The notes under the pieces: generated by a model
Seen by the model: only the letters and a program-made list of their open reading frames with translations
Told to the model about the DNA's origin: nothing
The model's database searches: none
Translations under genes and position numbers: made by a program
NCBI GenBank assembly: GCA_963675135.1
Contig: OY776121.1
Span: 68,278,265 to 68,342,264, forward strand
Direction: 5' to 3'
Source of the DNA: Galeopsis tetrahit
Lineage: Eukaryota; Streptophyta; Magnoliopsida; Lamiales; Lamiaceae
Length of the DNA stretch: 64,000 bases
Part shown: positions 19,101 to 30,017 of the stretch, piece after piece
Layout of the letters: each line of letters starts with the position of its first letter
Position numbering within the stretch: position 1 is the stretch's first letter

Positions 19101-19641
19101 GAATTTATTAACCGTTGGTTAATAGATAATGACAGTGGGTAAAAGTTAAAACCAATTGGATAAAGTGGAGTAGTGGGCATTAGGCGGTTTGATGAAGTTT
19201 TAATGCAAATCAATGGCCTTGATGATGGCTCAAGAATTCATGAAAACTTAATGGAGATTTTGCATTAAATGCTGATTTGCCATTTTGGGGGCAAAAATCT
19301 TAATAGCACACGCCATCCTAAAATGTCCTACTCTTAGACCAAGAAACCTTTTAAATGTCTAATCAATGCTAAAAATAGCAATAATTATCCAATTTACTCG
19401 GACAAACATCCTGAGATGTGTTTTGACTTTTGTAAGGTCAATATGTCTGACCAACATTCCTGAGTAGGTCCCAAAGTTGTTGAGTGGGTCCCACTAAGAC
19501 AAACATCCTGACCAACATTGCTGAATGCACTAGGGACAACTTTGCTGATTTTCCCTTTTTAACAGATTGCTTCAGAGAGGTTGGTCAACCTTGCTTAAGT
19601 TCAATTTAATGAACTTCCCCCTTCATTTGAGCTTTCTTTCT
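19101..19641 (-). other. Element C spacer between pol and ORF3 (part)
   Basis: No ORF. On the minus strand, about 20 bases after the pol stop, AGGGGGAA occurs (plus TTCCCCCT, 19615-19622), as in B after pol. Short related words such as GACAAACATCCTGA and GACCAACATTCCTGA repeat within 19400-19540. AACCGTTGGT (19111-19120) is the CCGTT block that preceded ORF3 before B inserted. Confidence 0.65.
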
Positions 19642-22600
19642 TCATTTCTCCATCTTCCCTGGATCAAGTAGCCCCAATTCAGCTGAAAGTTCTAAGAACC
19701 TTGCTTCAGCCAATGGTTTAGTCAAGATATCAGCTTTTTGCTTATCAGTGTGAATTTTGACAAGTTTGATATCTTTCTTTTCCACATGATCCCTTATGAA
19801 GTGATGCTTGATATCCACATGCTTGCATCTGGTGTGGAGCACTGGATTCTGTGAGATGGCAATTGCACTATTGTTGTCACAGAATATTGGCACTTCATTT
19901 GAGATGACTTTGTAATCTCTCAGTTGCTGCCTGAGCCAAAGTATCTGAGCACAGCAACTTCCAGCTGCTATATATTCTGCTTCAGTTGTTGAAGTTGCAA
20001 CTGTATTTTGCTTCTTGGATAACCATGAGATAAGCTTGCTGCCCAAGAACTGACATGTTCCAGAGGTGGACTTTCTGTCAATTCTACATCCTCCATAGTC
20101 TGCATCTGAATATCCAGTGAGCTCAATGTTGTCATCAGCTGGATACCACAAACCAAGATTCTCAGATCCCTTGAGATATCTTAGGATTCTCATGGCAGCA
20201 TCAAGATGGCTCTTCTTTGGATTAGCTTGAAATCTTGCACACACTCCAACTGCAAATGTAATATCAGGCCTGCTTGCAGTGAGATATAGCAAGGATCCTA
20301 TGATTCCTCTGTAGTTAGTGGAGTTTGTTGATTCTCCACTTTCATCAGGATCCATTTTCCAGTTAGTATTCATAGGAATTCTGACTGGCTTGCTTGTAGC
20401 ACATCCAAATTTCTTGATCATGTCCCTTGTATACTTGGCCTGATTGATGAATATTCCTTTCTTAGATTGTGTGACTTGAAGTCCTAAGAAGAAATTCATC
20501 AATCCCATCATGGACATCTCAAATTTACTTTGCATGAGTTTGGAGAACTTCTCACACAACTTCTCATTTGGAGATCCAAATATAATGTCATCCACATAGA
20601 TTTGGACTAACAAAATATCATCTCCTTCACAGATTCTGAACAAAGTTCTGTCAACAGTGCCTTTGACAAAACCATGATCTAGAAGAAACTGTGATAAGGT
20701 GTCATACCAAGCTCTTGGAGCTTGCTTTAAGCCATAGAGGGCTTTCTTCAATCTGTACACCTTGTCTCCTTCTTCAAAGCCTGGGGGCTGTTCAACATAT
20801 ACTTCTTCTTTGAGTACCCCATTGAGAAATGCACTCTTCACATCCATTTGATATACCTTGAATATCATGTGAGCTGCATATGCTAAGAAGAGTTTGATTG
20901 CCTCAAGTCTGGCCACTGGAGCAAAGGTCTCATCATAATCAATCCCTTCAGATTGACAATATCCTTTGGCCACCAGTCTTGCTTTGTTCCTCACAATGAT
21001 GTCATTTTCATTTTTCTTATTTTTGAACACCCATTTGGTTCCAATGACATCTTGATGAGTTGGTCTATCCACCAGCTCCCATACTTCATTTCTGGTAAAC
21101 TGGTTCAGCTCTTCTTGCATGGCTATGATCCAGTTGGTGTCCTGTAGTGCTTCCTCAATATCTTTTGGTTCCTGTTCTGAAAGGAAACAACAAAACAAAG
21201 CACTTTCTCCATGAAATCTTCTAGTTTTGATTCCTTCACTTGGATTTCCAAGTATCAGGCTAGTTGGATGGTCATGCAACCAAGTCCTTCTAGACCTGAT
21301 CCCTCCAGAAGGATTGTCCTCTTCTGAAGTTGGATCACTAGATTCATTAAATTCAGGAAAGTTAATTGAAGGATCAAGTTCAGGATCATATTCAGGGGTA
21401 TTGTCCTCATTGTCAGATAAGTTGACATTTTCATTGGTTCCCCCTTGAATATTGGATCCATTAACTACCTCAGCATTGCCTGCTTCTTCATTGGTAGTTG
21501 TTACCTGGTTTTGAACTGGGATGGGGTCTGTCAGTTCAATTTCTCCTTCAGGTTGGTTGTCCTCTGGTTGATTGCCATCAGGTAGGTTGTCCAGTTTTTG
21601 ATTTTCATGACGTTCAGGCTGGGCAACATCTACAAACACTGTTTCCTTGCTTTGAAGCCTTAATCTGGTTGTTCTTTGTGTTATCTCATCAATATTCAGG
21701 TTTCTATCCCTGAACTCATTAACAGATTCATCAAACACAACATGAGGTGTTTCTTCAACAATAAGAGTTTTGCAATTGTAGACTCTGTAAGCCTTGCTGA
21801 TTTGTGAATATCCAACAAATATTCCTTCATCAGCTTTGCTGTCAAAAGCTTTTAATTGCTCTTTCCCATTATTATGAATGAAACACTTACAACCAAATAT
21901 ATGAAAATAAGCAACAGTGGGCAATCTACCTTTCCATATTTGATATGGGGTTTTACCTTGTCCTTTGGTGATTAAGGACCTGTTTTGAGTGTGACATGCA
22001 GTGCTAATGGCTTCAGCCCAGAACCTTTTAGGCAGTTTGGATTCAGCAATCAATGTTCTTGCTGCCTCTTTCAAGGTTCTATTTCTTCTTTCAGCAACAC
22101 CATTTTGTTGAGGTGTTCTTGCTGCTGAAGTCTCATGAGTGATGCCATTCTTGGTGCAGTACTTATTGATGTATGAGTTTATGAATTCTGTGCCTTTGTC
22201 TGATCTGATCTTGACAATACTTAGGCCCTTTTCATTGTTCAATCTCATCATCAATTCAGGTAGCTTGACTTGGGTCTCCTTTTTGTTCAGCAAGAATACT
22301 ACCCAAGTGTACCTGGAAAAATCATCAACAACAACTAATGCATATTTTCTTCCATTCAAACTTACTGGGATAATTGGACCAAATAAATCCATATGCAGTA
22401 GTTGAAGAACTCTCTCAGTTGAGATGACAGGTTTTCCTTTGAATGAAGCTTTGATCTGCTTTCCTTCCTGACATGGCTGGCATATATGTTCTTTGGTGAA
22501 CACTTGATTTGGCAGCCCTTTAACTAGAGAGTTTCTTGCAATCTTGTTGATGGTTTTGAAGTTCAGATGGTTTGGTCTTTTGTGCCACAGCCAGCTTTGC

Positions 22601-23037
22601 TCACTTGTGCTTTTGGCAACAAGACAAACTGCTTCAGGGGTTTTGCTCCAATCTGCAAAATAGACATTTCCCTTTCTCACCCCTGTTAGTAGCACCTGTT
22701 GTGTTGATTTGTTTTTGATAAGACATTCATTTGGTGCAAATTCAACACAATATCCTTTATCACAAATTTGACTTATAGACAGCAAGTTATATTTCAGGCC
22801 TTGGACATATGAGACATCAGAAATTTTAACACTCCCAATGTTTAATGTACCATAGCCTCTTGTGATCCCTTGAGAGCTGTCCCCAAAGGTTACTGAAGGA
22901 CCATATTTTTCTATGAATTCTGAGAGAAGCTCTTTGTTCCCAGTCATGTGCTTTGAACATCCACTGTCCAAGTACCATGCTATTTTCTTGTTGATGCTTC
23001 TCCTCTTCTTGTGGTCCTTGCAACCCTGCAAAGTCAA
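19642..23037 (-). CDS. pol: Element C Pol: protease, integrase, reverse transcriptase, RNase H (intact)
   Basis: About 1130 codons with no interruption. The frame begins in the gag-pol junction; the first base after the GCAG border is 23025, and there is no genuine ATG start. Protease [13 protein letters not shown] lies near residue 25. Pre-integrase finger: [12 protein letters not shown] ... CQPCQEGK, where the usual RLSH/RLCH reads RPNH. Integrase: [30 protein letters not shown] long acidic linker follows. [39 protein letters not shown]. RNase H: SDADYGG, TTEAEY, FCDNNSA. It ends LLDPGKMEK. The homologues in B and D share all motifs. This is the best preserved pol in the window for the xEG residues in the RT fingers. 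Activity is prevented in any case by the insertions in ORF3 and the gag frameshift. Confidence 0.93.
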   Translation of the reverse strand: MTLQGCKDHKKRRSINKKIAWYLDSGCSKHMTGNKELLSEFIEKYGPSVTFGDSSQGITRGYGTLNIGSVKISDVSYVQGLKYNLLSISQICDKGYCVEFAPNECLIKNKSTQQVLLTGVRKGNVYFADWSKTPEAVCLVAKSTSEQSWLWHKRPNHLNFKTINKIARNSLVKGLPNQVFTKEHICQPCQEGKQIKASFKGKPVISTERVLQLLHMDLFGPIIPVSLNGRKYALVVVDDFSRYTWVVFLLNKKETQVKLPELMMRLNNEKGLSIVKIRSDKGTEFINSYINKYCTKNGITHETSAARTPQQNGVAERRNRTLKEAARTLIAESKLPKRFWAEAISTACHTQNRSLITKGQGKTPYQIWKGRLPTVAYFHIFGCKCFIHNNGKEQLKAFDSKADEGIFVGYSQISKAYRVYNCKTLIVEETPHVVFDESVNEFRDRNLNIDEITQRTTRLRLQSKETVFVDVAQPERHENQKLDNLPDGNQPEDNQPEGEIELTDPIPVQNQVTTTNEEAGNAEVVNGSNIQGGTNENVNLSDNEDNTPEYDPELDPSINFPEFNESSDPTSEEDNPSGGIRSRRTWLHDHPTSLILGNPSEGIKTRRFHGESALFCCFLSEQEPKDIEEALQDTNWIIAMQEELNQFTRNEVWELVDRPTHQDVIGTKWVFKNKKNENDIIVRNKARLVAKGYCQSEGIDYDETFAPVARLEAIKLFLAYAAHMIFKVYQMDVKSAFLNGVLKEEVYVEQPPGFEEGDKVYRLKKALYGLKQAPRAWYDTLSQFLLDHGFVKGTVDRTLFRICEGDDILLVQIYVDDIIFGSPNEKLCEKFSKLMQSKFEMSMMGLMNFFLGLQVTQSKKGIFINQAKYTRDMIKKFGCATSKPVRIPMNTNWKMDPDESGESTNSTNYRGIIGSLLYLTASRPDITFAVGVCARFQANPKKSHLDAAMRILRYLKGSENLGLWYPADDNIELTGYSDADYGGCRIDRKSTSGTCQFLGSKLISWLSKKQNTVATSTTEAEYIAAGSCCAQILWLRQQLRDYKVISNEVPIFCDNNSAIAISQNPVLHTRCKHVDIKHHFIRDHVEKKDIKLVKIHTDKQKADILTKPLAEARFLELSAELGLLDPGKMEK

Positions 23038-23048
23038 AATTTAGGTAC
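23026..23048 (-). other. Element C gag-pol junction, GT...AG segment of 23 nt
   Basis: On the minus strand the segment runs from GTACCTAA (23048) to TTTGCAG (23026) and contains the gag TGA. Gag and pol are in different frames here. Removing exactly 23 nt brings them into one frame, as in B (27 nt) and D (32 nt). Confidence 0.6.
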
Positions 23049-23645
23049 CCTTTGAATGTTGGGTCCTAGAGGGTTAGCTGTACTTTTTGGAACCCAAATC
23101 TGCCTGATTACTCTGATTGATTCAAAATGACTGACTTGGTTTCCATTTACATCTACATACACAATTTGACCCTTAAATGCCTTGGGTGGCTTCTGTGTAT
23201 AAGTGTTAGCCTTGTAAGGTTCAGGAGAGTTGGTGAATTTCTTTGGGACATTCCTCCTGAAGTTACTAGACCTAGGTGCAGCTTGGTAAGACCTTTGAGG
23301 ATAGGGTTTTGGATGGCCTTTTCCTTTTGGCATGTAAGGTCCAGGCTTCCTGAAGGTTTTATACTTGTCAGAGGGAATTTGCCTTAATCCATTCAGTTGA
23401 GGTTGCCTCATTTGAGTTGGCCTTTTCTGAACAGATTTTGGACAACTCTTCTGATGAGGATTCAGATAGGTTGACCTTCCATTGGTTCTACCTCTCTGAA
23501 CCTCATTTCTCTTATAAGCAATGCCTTTAACCTTTTCCATAGGTATGGGTTTAGGTACATTGTTTACTTGAGTTGGTATAAAAATTCCTTTACCCTTATC
23601 CTTGACCAGTGGTTGATTTACTTCCATTTTATTTTGTTGTGCCAC
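23034..23645 (-). pseudogene. gag: Element C gag, 3' part, out of frame with the 5' part
   Basis: About 200 codons, Lys/Arg/Pro/Gln-rich, matching the basic C-terminal tail of Gag in B and D (compare VKDKGKGIF with NDKGKGPM in D, and the ending RVPKF with WVPKT in B and RVPKL in D). It lies one frame away from the main gag ORF, which stops at 23651, so one indel near 23650 has split the gene. There is no ATG of its own at the junction. Confidence 0.75.
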
Positions 23646-23650
23646 TGATC

Positions 23651-25507
23651 TTACAAAGTCATCTTAGAATTGCTTGATGAAGCAATACTAAAACCAGGTG
23701 AGGGTTCAAATGGATTATAGCCTAATCCACCTTTTTGAGCAAATGGTCTTTGAAACCCTTGAATTTCTTCTATTGCTTTAGCAGATTTATTCAAGGCAGA
23801 CATCTTTATTTTTAAGCTCCCCTCACTTAATTTAAGAGTATCAAATTCACTGGAGAGATTGTTAAATTTAGCTTGGAGGATTCTAAGATCAAAATCCTTT
23901 TTCCTCAAGGCCAGTTCTTGTTCATCAATCAACTTTTGTTGTTCAGTGACTTTGAGAGACATTTCATCATGTTCTCTCACAGTCTGCTGATACAACTCAG
24001 TTGATTTAATGTCAAACTCTGGCTCAGGAAGGTTGGGAGTTTGAACTTTAGAATTCAAGAGCTCATATTCTCTCAGTGCCATATTGCATACCTCTTGTAG
24101 CCTGGTGAAATCCTCAACTAACTTCCCAAAGTTAAGTTTCAAGTGGATTTCACTGGACTCGTGTGTGTTAATGGAAGAGTTGGAAGATGAACATACCTCT
24201 TCATTCTCAAATGCCATTTGACAGTCATCATCACTGTCACTATTGGAGAACAGTCCATCATCAGAAGAGTAGACACTCTCTTCACTTGCTGAGTCTCCAG
24301 CTACCATGGCCTTCTTGTTGTTCAGCCTCTTGTCTCTTTTATTCTGCCTTTCTTTTCTTTCTTTGGCACTCAGGTCAGGACAATCATACTGAAAGTGACC
24401 CTTTTTCTGGCAGTTGTAGCACACATCTTCATCATCATTTTTCTTGCTTGAGGACTCCTTCCTCCTTGATGATGATGGTTCACCTTTGCTGTACTTCTTT
24501 CTATCAGCATATCTGTCTTCTTTCTTCTCATCAGAGACTTTGTCCTCTGATTTGTTGTCAGGAGAGCTGAATCTCCTTCTGGTTCTGTTGTCTTGGTAGA
24601 ACTTCTTGTATCTACCAAATCTGGAGTTGAGCTTCTCAAATCTCCTTGCCATGAGTGCCAGCTCCTCCTTCATTTCTGATTTTGAAACAGATTGAGAGGA
24701 TCTTTGAGTATTCTTCTTTTCTGTTTCAGCAGCTTTGAAGGCAACACCTTTGTTTGAGGAGGATGGCTCATTATGCACCTTCTTTCTGTTGAGATCAAAC
24801 TCATATGCTTTGAGTTCAGAGAATACTTGCTGCATTGGCATGTTGTCAAGATTGCTGGTATTTTGCATCATGACAGAATATATGTCCCACTTTGATGTGA
24901 GACTTCTCAGAATCTTCAAAGCAACTTCTCTTTTGGCATAGAACTTGCCCAGAGAATTCATCTCATTCATGATGTCAGTGAATCTTCCATCAAGATGATC
25001 AATAGTTTCATTGGGCTCCATAGTGAATTGCTCATATTTTTGGATAGCCACTTGAAGTTTATTTTCTTTGATCTTTTGGGTCCCTTCACACATAAGTGCT
25101 AGGGTATCCCAGGTCTCCTTTGCTGTGGTGCAGTGATACACTCTTCCCATCACTGCATCTGGAATAGTCTGGTACAAGGTGTTCATAGCAATGTAGTTCA
25201 GATTGTGCCTTTTTCTCTCTTCTGCTGTCAGCTCATCCTCATCTTTTGGCAATAGCTCCCTTGGGTCTGCTTTTTGAGCATCAGTGACCTTGGGATTTAG
25301 TTTGGTGAATGTGAAGGGCCCTCTGGTGATGACTTTGAGCATTTCATCATGCTGGCAAGCAAGATGAGCTCTCATCCTGATCTTCCAGAAATCATAATTC
25401 TCAATTGAGAACATTGGCAACTTGTGATGAGAAATATGATTGACTTGGTTTGGACCCATGTTGTTGATGGTGTTGACAGCATATCCTGGAACTGCATTGT
25501 TAGCCAT
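23651..25507 (-). CDS. gag: Element C Gag, 5' part (capsid, zinc knuckle, coiled coil)
   Basis: ATG at 25507 (MANNAVPG...); an in-frame ATG 10 codons upstream at 25537 is an alternative start. The capsid-like region carries LPMFSIENYDFWKIRM and the CTTAKETWDTLALMCEG motif typical of copia Gag. The CCHC knuckle reads CYNCQKKGHFQYDC. As in B and D, an acidic segment and a long coiled coil follow the knuckle. The frame ends at TAA (23653-23651), earlier than in B, and the missing basic tail is found one frame away at 23645-23034. Confidence 0.85.
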   Translation of the reverse strand: MANNAVPGYAVNTINNMGPNQVNHISHHKLPMFSIENYDFWKIRMRAHLACQHDEMLKVITRGPFTFTKLNPKVTDAQKADPRELLPKDEDELTAEERKRHNLNYIAMNTLYQTIPDAVMGRVYHCTTAKETWDTLALMCEGTQKIKENKLQVAIQKYEQFTMEPNETIDHLDGRFTDIMNEMNSLGKFYAKREVALKILRSLTSKWDIYSVMMQNTSNLDNMPMQQVFSELKAYEFDLNRKKVHNEPSSSNKGVAFKAAETEKKNTQRSSQSVSKSEMKEELALMARRFEKLNSRFGRYKKFYQDNRTRRRFSSPDNKSEDKVSDEKKEDRYADRKKYSKGEPSSSRRKESSSKKNDDEDVCYNCQKKGHFQYDCPDLSAKERKERQNKRDKRLNNKKAMVAGDSASEESVYSSDDGLFSNSDSDDDCQMAFENEEVCSSSNSSINTHESSEIHLKLNFGKLVEDFTRLQEVCNMALREYELLNSKVQTPNLPEPEFDIKSTELYQQTVREHDEMSLKVTEQQKLIDEQELALRKKDFDLRILQAKFNNLSSEFDTLKLSEGSLKIKMSALNKSAKAIEEIQGFQRPFAQKGGLGYNPFEPSPGFSIASSSNSKMTL

Positions 25508-25636
25508 TTCTATAGAAATAGGATAGGATACATACAAATAAGTTTTTCAGAAATTTGGATCAGTTCAGTGACCACAGAAATGATATGATTTTTGAAAATC
25601 AGTTGAATGTTCAGAAGCAGTGGTCTATGAACCCCT

Positions 25637-25648
25637 GCTCTGATACCA
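25637..25648 (-). promoter_or_regulatory. Primer binding site of element C (initiator tRNA-Met)
   Basis: TGGTATCAGAGC on the minus strand, 2 bases after the LTR end (CCAACA, 25651). Confidence 0.93.
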
Positions 25649-25650
25649 CT

Positions 25651-27261
25651 TGTTGGTCCTTGGTGGAGTATGACACAAGTGTATGGGGGGGGGGAATGCA
25701 CTTGTGTATTCAAATTCTTTCTTTTTCAACAAACTGGTCTTATCAGGCAGGTTGTCTCACAACTAGCCTGAGTGTGAGCTTTGATAGATACTTGTCCTAC
25801 TGATTACTATTAAGTGATCAGTTGGCTAAATATCTAAAAGAGTTGCTAAGTGCGGAATGTGGTTGGCCTTTTGTCTTAAAGAAATACTCCAAGTTGATTT
25901 CTGAAAAACACAGTTATCAGGGACTTTGTCCAAAACTGTTTTTCTTAGCTTACTGAGTTTTGCTCTTTGAAATATGATTGAATATAAGTGCAATAAAGAG
26001 TGCAGTAAGTAAATGGCACACAAGTTTATAGTGGTTCAGAGACTCAAGCTCCTACATCCACTTTCCCTGATTGAACAGGATAATTCCTTCACAATGGAAT
26101 TAGCTTGTTTTATAGTGCCAAGGTGCACTGATCAACAACACTCTCTTAGTGTTTTGATCCCTAGGATAATCTGAGTCCTAGTGCTCAAACTCTCTGAGTT
26201 AAGACTGTTTTTCACAATGACAGTCCTTAACTCCTCACTTCTACAACAAACACTCTCTTCACTAAATGAGATAAGGGTTTGAGGTTTGGTTCCAACTGAT
26301 AGAGATATCCTTTACAATAAGAACAGTTGTAAAGGCTTAGGATATCTCAATGCTAAGCTTTGGATGTTTACAAAGATTGGCTTAGCTAGATGAAGTGATT
26401 CAGGAAACTTGGGATTCTAAAGAACAGCTTGGTTTCCTTTGAAAGCTTGATGATAGTTTGATAGCTTGTAGTTGGATCCAGAATCCCTTTGATCACTTCT
26501 GTATTTATAGGCAAATTTGAACAACTAACCGTTGGAGGGATAGCAATTCAAATATGTCTATTTGCAGCACCATTGAAACGGCTATGAAGTTTGGTAACCT
26601 TTTATCCACTGTGTAAAAGGCCTCTTCAATGGTTGCTTGAATGAATGTGTTGACTTCTGAAAAATGCGGCTGAGAAGACTTGTGTCAGATTCCAAATATG
26701 CACATTTCCCAAGGTTGATTTGTGGCAGAAGCTACACTCAACCAATGGTCAGATGGGACAAGCTCCCTGAACATTCCTGCTGCAATTTAGAATGTTCCAA
26801 CATTCATTCAATGCTTCACTCTTTAATGCTTCAAGTCTTCAATGATTAGTTCAGGCATGATTGGCAATAAATGCTTCATTGAATGTGTCTTCTGTGAGCT
26901 TTGGCATTCAATGCTCTTGATCATTTTCACTTTAATTGTTCTGATCATTTGCATTTATGAGCATTGCCTTAACACTCTTGATCTCTTCAGCTCAGTTGTC
27001 CACTTGGTCAGCTTGTCTTGTAAGTTCAGCAACTTTGGCCTAGAGACATAATACATATCAAGCTGCCTAACATTCAGCTTTGGACAACTATCCTGAACTC
27101 TAAAATCTCACAACATTTCTGAGATTTTTAACTTAAGCATTCTACTTACTCAAGTGTTCTGAGACAACTTGTCTGAACTAGACTTGAGCATATCTCAACT
27201 AATCTGAACATCATCAATCAGGGGTTTTGGTATCTAGATCAAAATCATTTTATTCCCAACA
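25651..27261 (-). repeat. 5' LTR of element C (1611 bp)
   Basis: On the minus strand it starts TGTTGGGAATAAA (27261) and ends GGACCAACA (25651). TATAAATA (within 26509-26502) is preceded 17 bases upstream by TCCAACGGTT (26536-26527), an MSA-type element, as in the unrelated LTR family of A/B/H. A run of 11 G (plus strand, from about 25685) lies near the inner end. The partner LTR is outside the window. Confidence 0.9.
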
Positions 27262-28891
27262 AAACCCAAGGTTTTATTGCTTTCATGTTTTTATTGCTTT
27301 GATAGTTTTGATAGCTTGGTTTATTTTGTAGGTGAGGATGAGAAGCATTTTGGATGTCATAGCTTGAAGAATGAAGAAGGAAGCAAAACCAACTTTGGAG
27401 AGGGGTAGCAAGTGTTGCAATGGTGATCTTTGAAGAGCATTGGATGTGCAAGGAGGGAGGTAACAACTTGTAGCCCCAAACTTAGAATTTATACATAGTA
27501 AAATTCTAAGTTTGGGGGAGTTATTTTTTTTTTATTGGTTGTTACCCTTGCACCGGTTCGTCATTCTACTTATGTCACATTTTGCACCGGCGCACACTTG
27601 GCTTTCATATGCTTATTGAGTTTGAGTTGGTTTTGATCATATGTTGGGTAGTGGATATTTGGTGAAATGTGAGCATGAATAATCATTGGAATCCATGGTT
27701 GAGTAGTTGTGGTGATGTCTATTTGCTTTGAATGTATGCATGATTGGTGTTAGAGAATAGTGTCATGTTGTGATCATATTTATTGATCTTTGATAGCATG
27801 GATGCATGATGTGTTGTTGTTTGGGAACATTTGATGAATGTGAGAGTCCTATTGAATAAACCGGTGGGAATTGAGCCTTGAATCGAGCATATAATCCGGT
27901 TTAGTTCATTTGAGAGTGGACTAGGTTATTGCTAGTGATTCTAGAACTTGCCCAAGTTCTTGTTTGAAAGCATGATTGTGTGAAATTTTGTGATGTGATA
28001 TAGGCCATCTTGTTTTAAAAGAGTCACTTAGCCAAAATTTCCTAAAACCGAAGTAATCTTCCGTAGTTAGCCCCTTGAGCTTAATTCCTCATTTTCTTGG
28101 CAAACTACAATGTTAACCACTTAGCCTTTTTGAGCCTTTGATACCTACATCTAGTGGGGGATAAAAGACAAAGTGGATAAACATGTGCTTGAAATAACTT
28201 TGGTGAAAGGAGAAATTGGAAAAGTTGAAAGAAAAAGAGAAAGATGAAAAAGAAAATCAATGGAAAAGAAAAGAGGGACAAAGAGCCCCAAAAGCTTGAA
28301 AGGAAGAATGGTTCAAAAAGATGAGGTGATGAATGCTTGAAAAAGAAAAGAAAAGAAAAGGAAAAGTGAGGATGAAGTTTGTAAGCTTTGAAAGTGAAAG
28401 CACACATTGTAAAACAACAAGCTTTGTCCTCCACTAGAAGAGTCACAAATTCCCAAATTCATCCTACCTTGTCCAAAGAGCCAATGTTATATCCTTGATA
28501 AAGCCCTATTGATCGAATTGTTGAGCATTTGAGTGTTGTAGAAAGTAGAAGTTGGGCAAGCATATAGTGATTGCATAGCATAACTTGGTTGATGAGTGCA
28601 TTAATATCCTCAATTTGTTTGTGTGTTTGAGGGAAACACTTTGTCACGTGAGTAGAGGACTTGAGCATTTGGATTGTGTTTCCCATTCACAATGTGTTGT
28701 GTGTTTGTGCATTCTTTGATTCATGAATGTGAATTGCAATAATGATGTTATAATCTTAATTGAGAAATGCACTTTGAGAAAGAGACATCATTACATCTTA
28801 CTTTGCATGTGTGATTTGCATTGAATATTCCATTGTGATCATTCCACCCTCATTGCTTTAAGTGCTTAGTTGTTTGAGGACAAACAACATT
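27262..28891 (+). other. Element E non-coding 3' internal region
   Basis: No convincing ORF over 1.6 kb. It contains a perfect hairpin (27474-27517) whose right arm is a second TAAGTTTGGGGG tract, and a purine-rich stretch (about 28200-28380, many AAAAGAAAAG words), both common near the 3' end of such elements. Confidence 0.65.
27474..27517. repeat. Perfect 17-bp inverted repeat with 10-nt loop
   Basis: CCCCAAACTTAGAATTT (27474-27490), a loop of 10, then AAATTCTAAGTTTGGGG (27501-27517). The right arm continues as TTTGGGGGAG, resembling the element's polypurine tract at 28892-28907. Confidence 0.85.
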
Positions 28892-28907
28892 TTAAGTTTG
28901 GGGGGTT
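28892..28907 (+). promoter_or_regulatory. Polypurine tract of element E
   Basis: TTAAGTTTGGGGGGTT directly precedes the LTR start TGATTCGGG. Confidence 0.75.
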
Positions 28908-30017
28908 TGATTCGGGTGGAATTTACGCATTTTAGAGCCACATGTGAAGCATGTTTTTGATGAGATTTCATTGATTTATGCATTGAATATGATTGTTTAA
29001 GCCAAAATGAGAGAAAGGTTGTGTTTTGTCGATTTTATAGAAATACGATGGAATTTGGAGCAAAACACCAACCATAATTTACTGGATCAGTAATAGGAGT
29101 GCACGGTTAGATTCGTCTCGAAAAACGGAGTGAAATAGGCTAAAGAATCGAGTTAATCGGACAACCGAGGCGACAGATATGCACGAAACAAGTTTGGAGT
29201 GGCCAGCAACTCGGCCGAGTTCCCTGACTCGGCCGAGCTCCAGATTAAGGCAGAAACTGGAATGTTTTTCCATTCAGCCGAGCTAACCAATTCGGCCGAG
29301 TTCGAAGACAAATTTTGAGAGCCAACTCGGCCGAGTTCCCTGACTCGGCCGAGCTACTGATCAAGGCAGAATCTGGAACAAGTTGCCACTCGGCCGAGCT
29401 CCTTGACTCGGTCGAGCTGCTGGACAAAGTTTGAAATCTGGAATGAATTGTCATCCGGCCGAGCTCCCTGACTCGGCCGAGCTAAGGGGCGAACTCAGAA
29501 TCTGGAATGAATTGCACTCGGCCGAGTGAGACAACTCGGCCGAGTCCTAAGATGAAACTTGGAATTGGGAACGAGCTACACTCGGCCGAGTGACCGAACT
29601 CGGCCGAGTCGTTGGACAAGATTTGGCCCCTGGAATGAATTGCACTCGGCCGAGTGAGACAACTCGGCCGAGTCCTGAAGAGACTGTTTCACTCATTCGA
29701 ACACCCCAACTCGGTCGAGTGGTCCCACTCAGCCGAGTCCCCCCTGCTCTCGGTGCCTTTTGCATATTTTGTCCAATTTCCAAGGACCTAAGTGCAATTT
29801 TCATCCTTAAGCCCTACCCCAACACTATATAAGGCCTCATTCTTAAAACCCAAGACATTCTTCCCCAATTCCTAAAATTCCACACATAGTTACACACAAT
29901 TGAAGGTGATTGGGCCATTTCTTCTTCATTTCTCCATCAAATCAAGCAAGGAAGGATGCAATAGCTTGGAAATTCCATTCTCTACCACATTCTTGACTAA
30001 GCTTTCTCTTTATCTTT
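28908..30017 (+). repeat. 3' LTR of element E, first part (up to insertion of D)
   Basis: Starts TGATTCGGGTGGAATTT. It contains the palindrome array at 29211-29740 and a TATA-like CTATATAAGG (29825-29834). Element D is inserted at 30017/30018 with TCTTT duplicated at 30013-30017 and 43480-43484. Confidence 0.75.
29211..29740. repeat. Array of paired ACTCGGCCGAGT palindromes, about nine units of ~60-65 bp
   Basis: The 12-bp palindrome ACTCGGCCGAGT or close variants (CTCGGCCGAG, TCGGTCGAG, TCAGCCGAG) occurs in pairs about 8-10 bases apart (e.g. 29213, 29324, 29516, 29580, 29643). The pairs are spaced about 63 bases and separated by related sequence such as GGCAGAATCTGGAA. The later units use ACTCGGCCGAGTG...ACTCGGCCGAGTC, the earlier ones CGGCCGAGTTCCCTGACTCGG. 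It lies inside the LTR of E. Confidence 0.9.

Larger units (their letters stand above)
4085..27261 (-). mobile_element. Element C: SIRE-like Ty1/copia retrotransposon, 5' part, interrupted by A and B
   Basis: Read on the minus strand: 5' LTR (27261-25651), primer site (25648-25637), gag (25507-23034 with a frameshift), complete pol (23037-19642), spacer (19641-19101), then, past the 14.6-kb insertion of B, the start of ORF3 (4350-4085), where A is inserted. The rest of ORF3 and the 3' LTR must lie left of the window. C is itself inserted in the 3' region of the Ty3/gypsy element E. The flanking 5 bases at 27262-27266 (AAACC) are the predicted half of its target duplication. C's LTR is longer (1611 bp) and distinct from the A/B/H family, and its proteins are only moderately similar to theirs. 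Confidence 0.9.

Noticed and set aside
25683..25696. Run of 11 G in the LTR of element C as a G-quadruplex or regulatory site
   Set aside because: A single homopolymer without the spaced G-tracts needed for a convincing quadruplex; probably slippage.
28105..28446. Minus-strand ORF of 113 codons, Phe/Leu/Ser-rich
   Set aside because: Product of the purine-rich plus strand in the 3' region of element E; low complexity, no domain.
29211..29740. Palindrome array as a CRISPR-like repeat array
   Set aside because: Plant nuclear context, repeats in pairs with related spacers, no leader or cas genes; it is part of a gypsy LTR.
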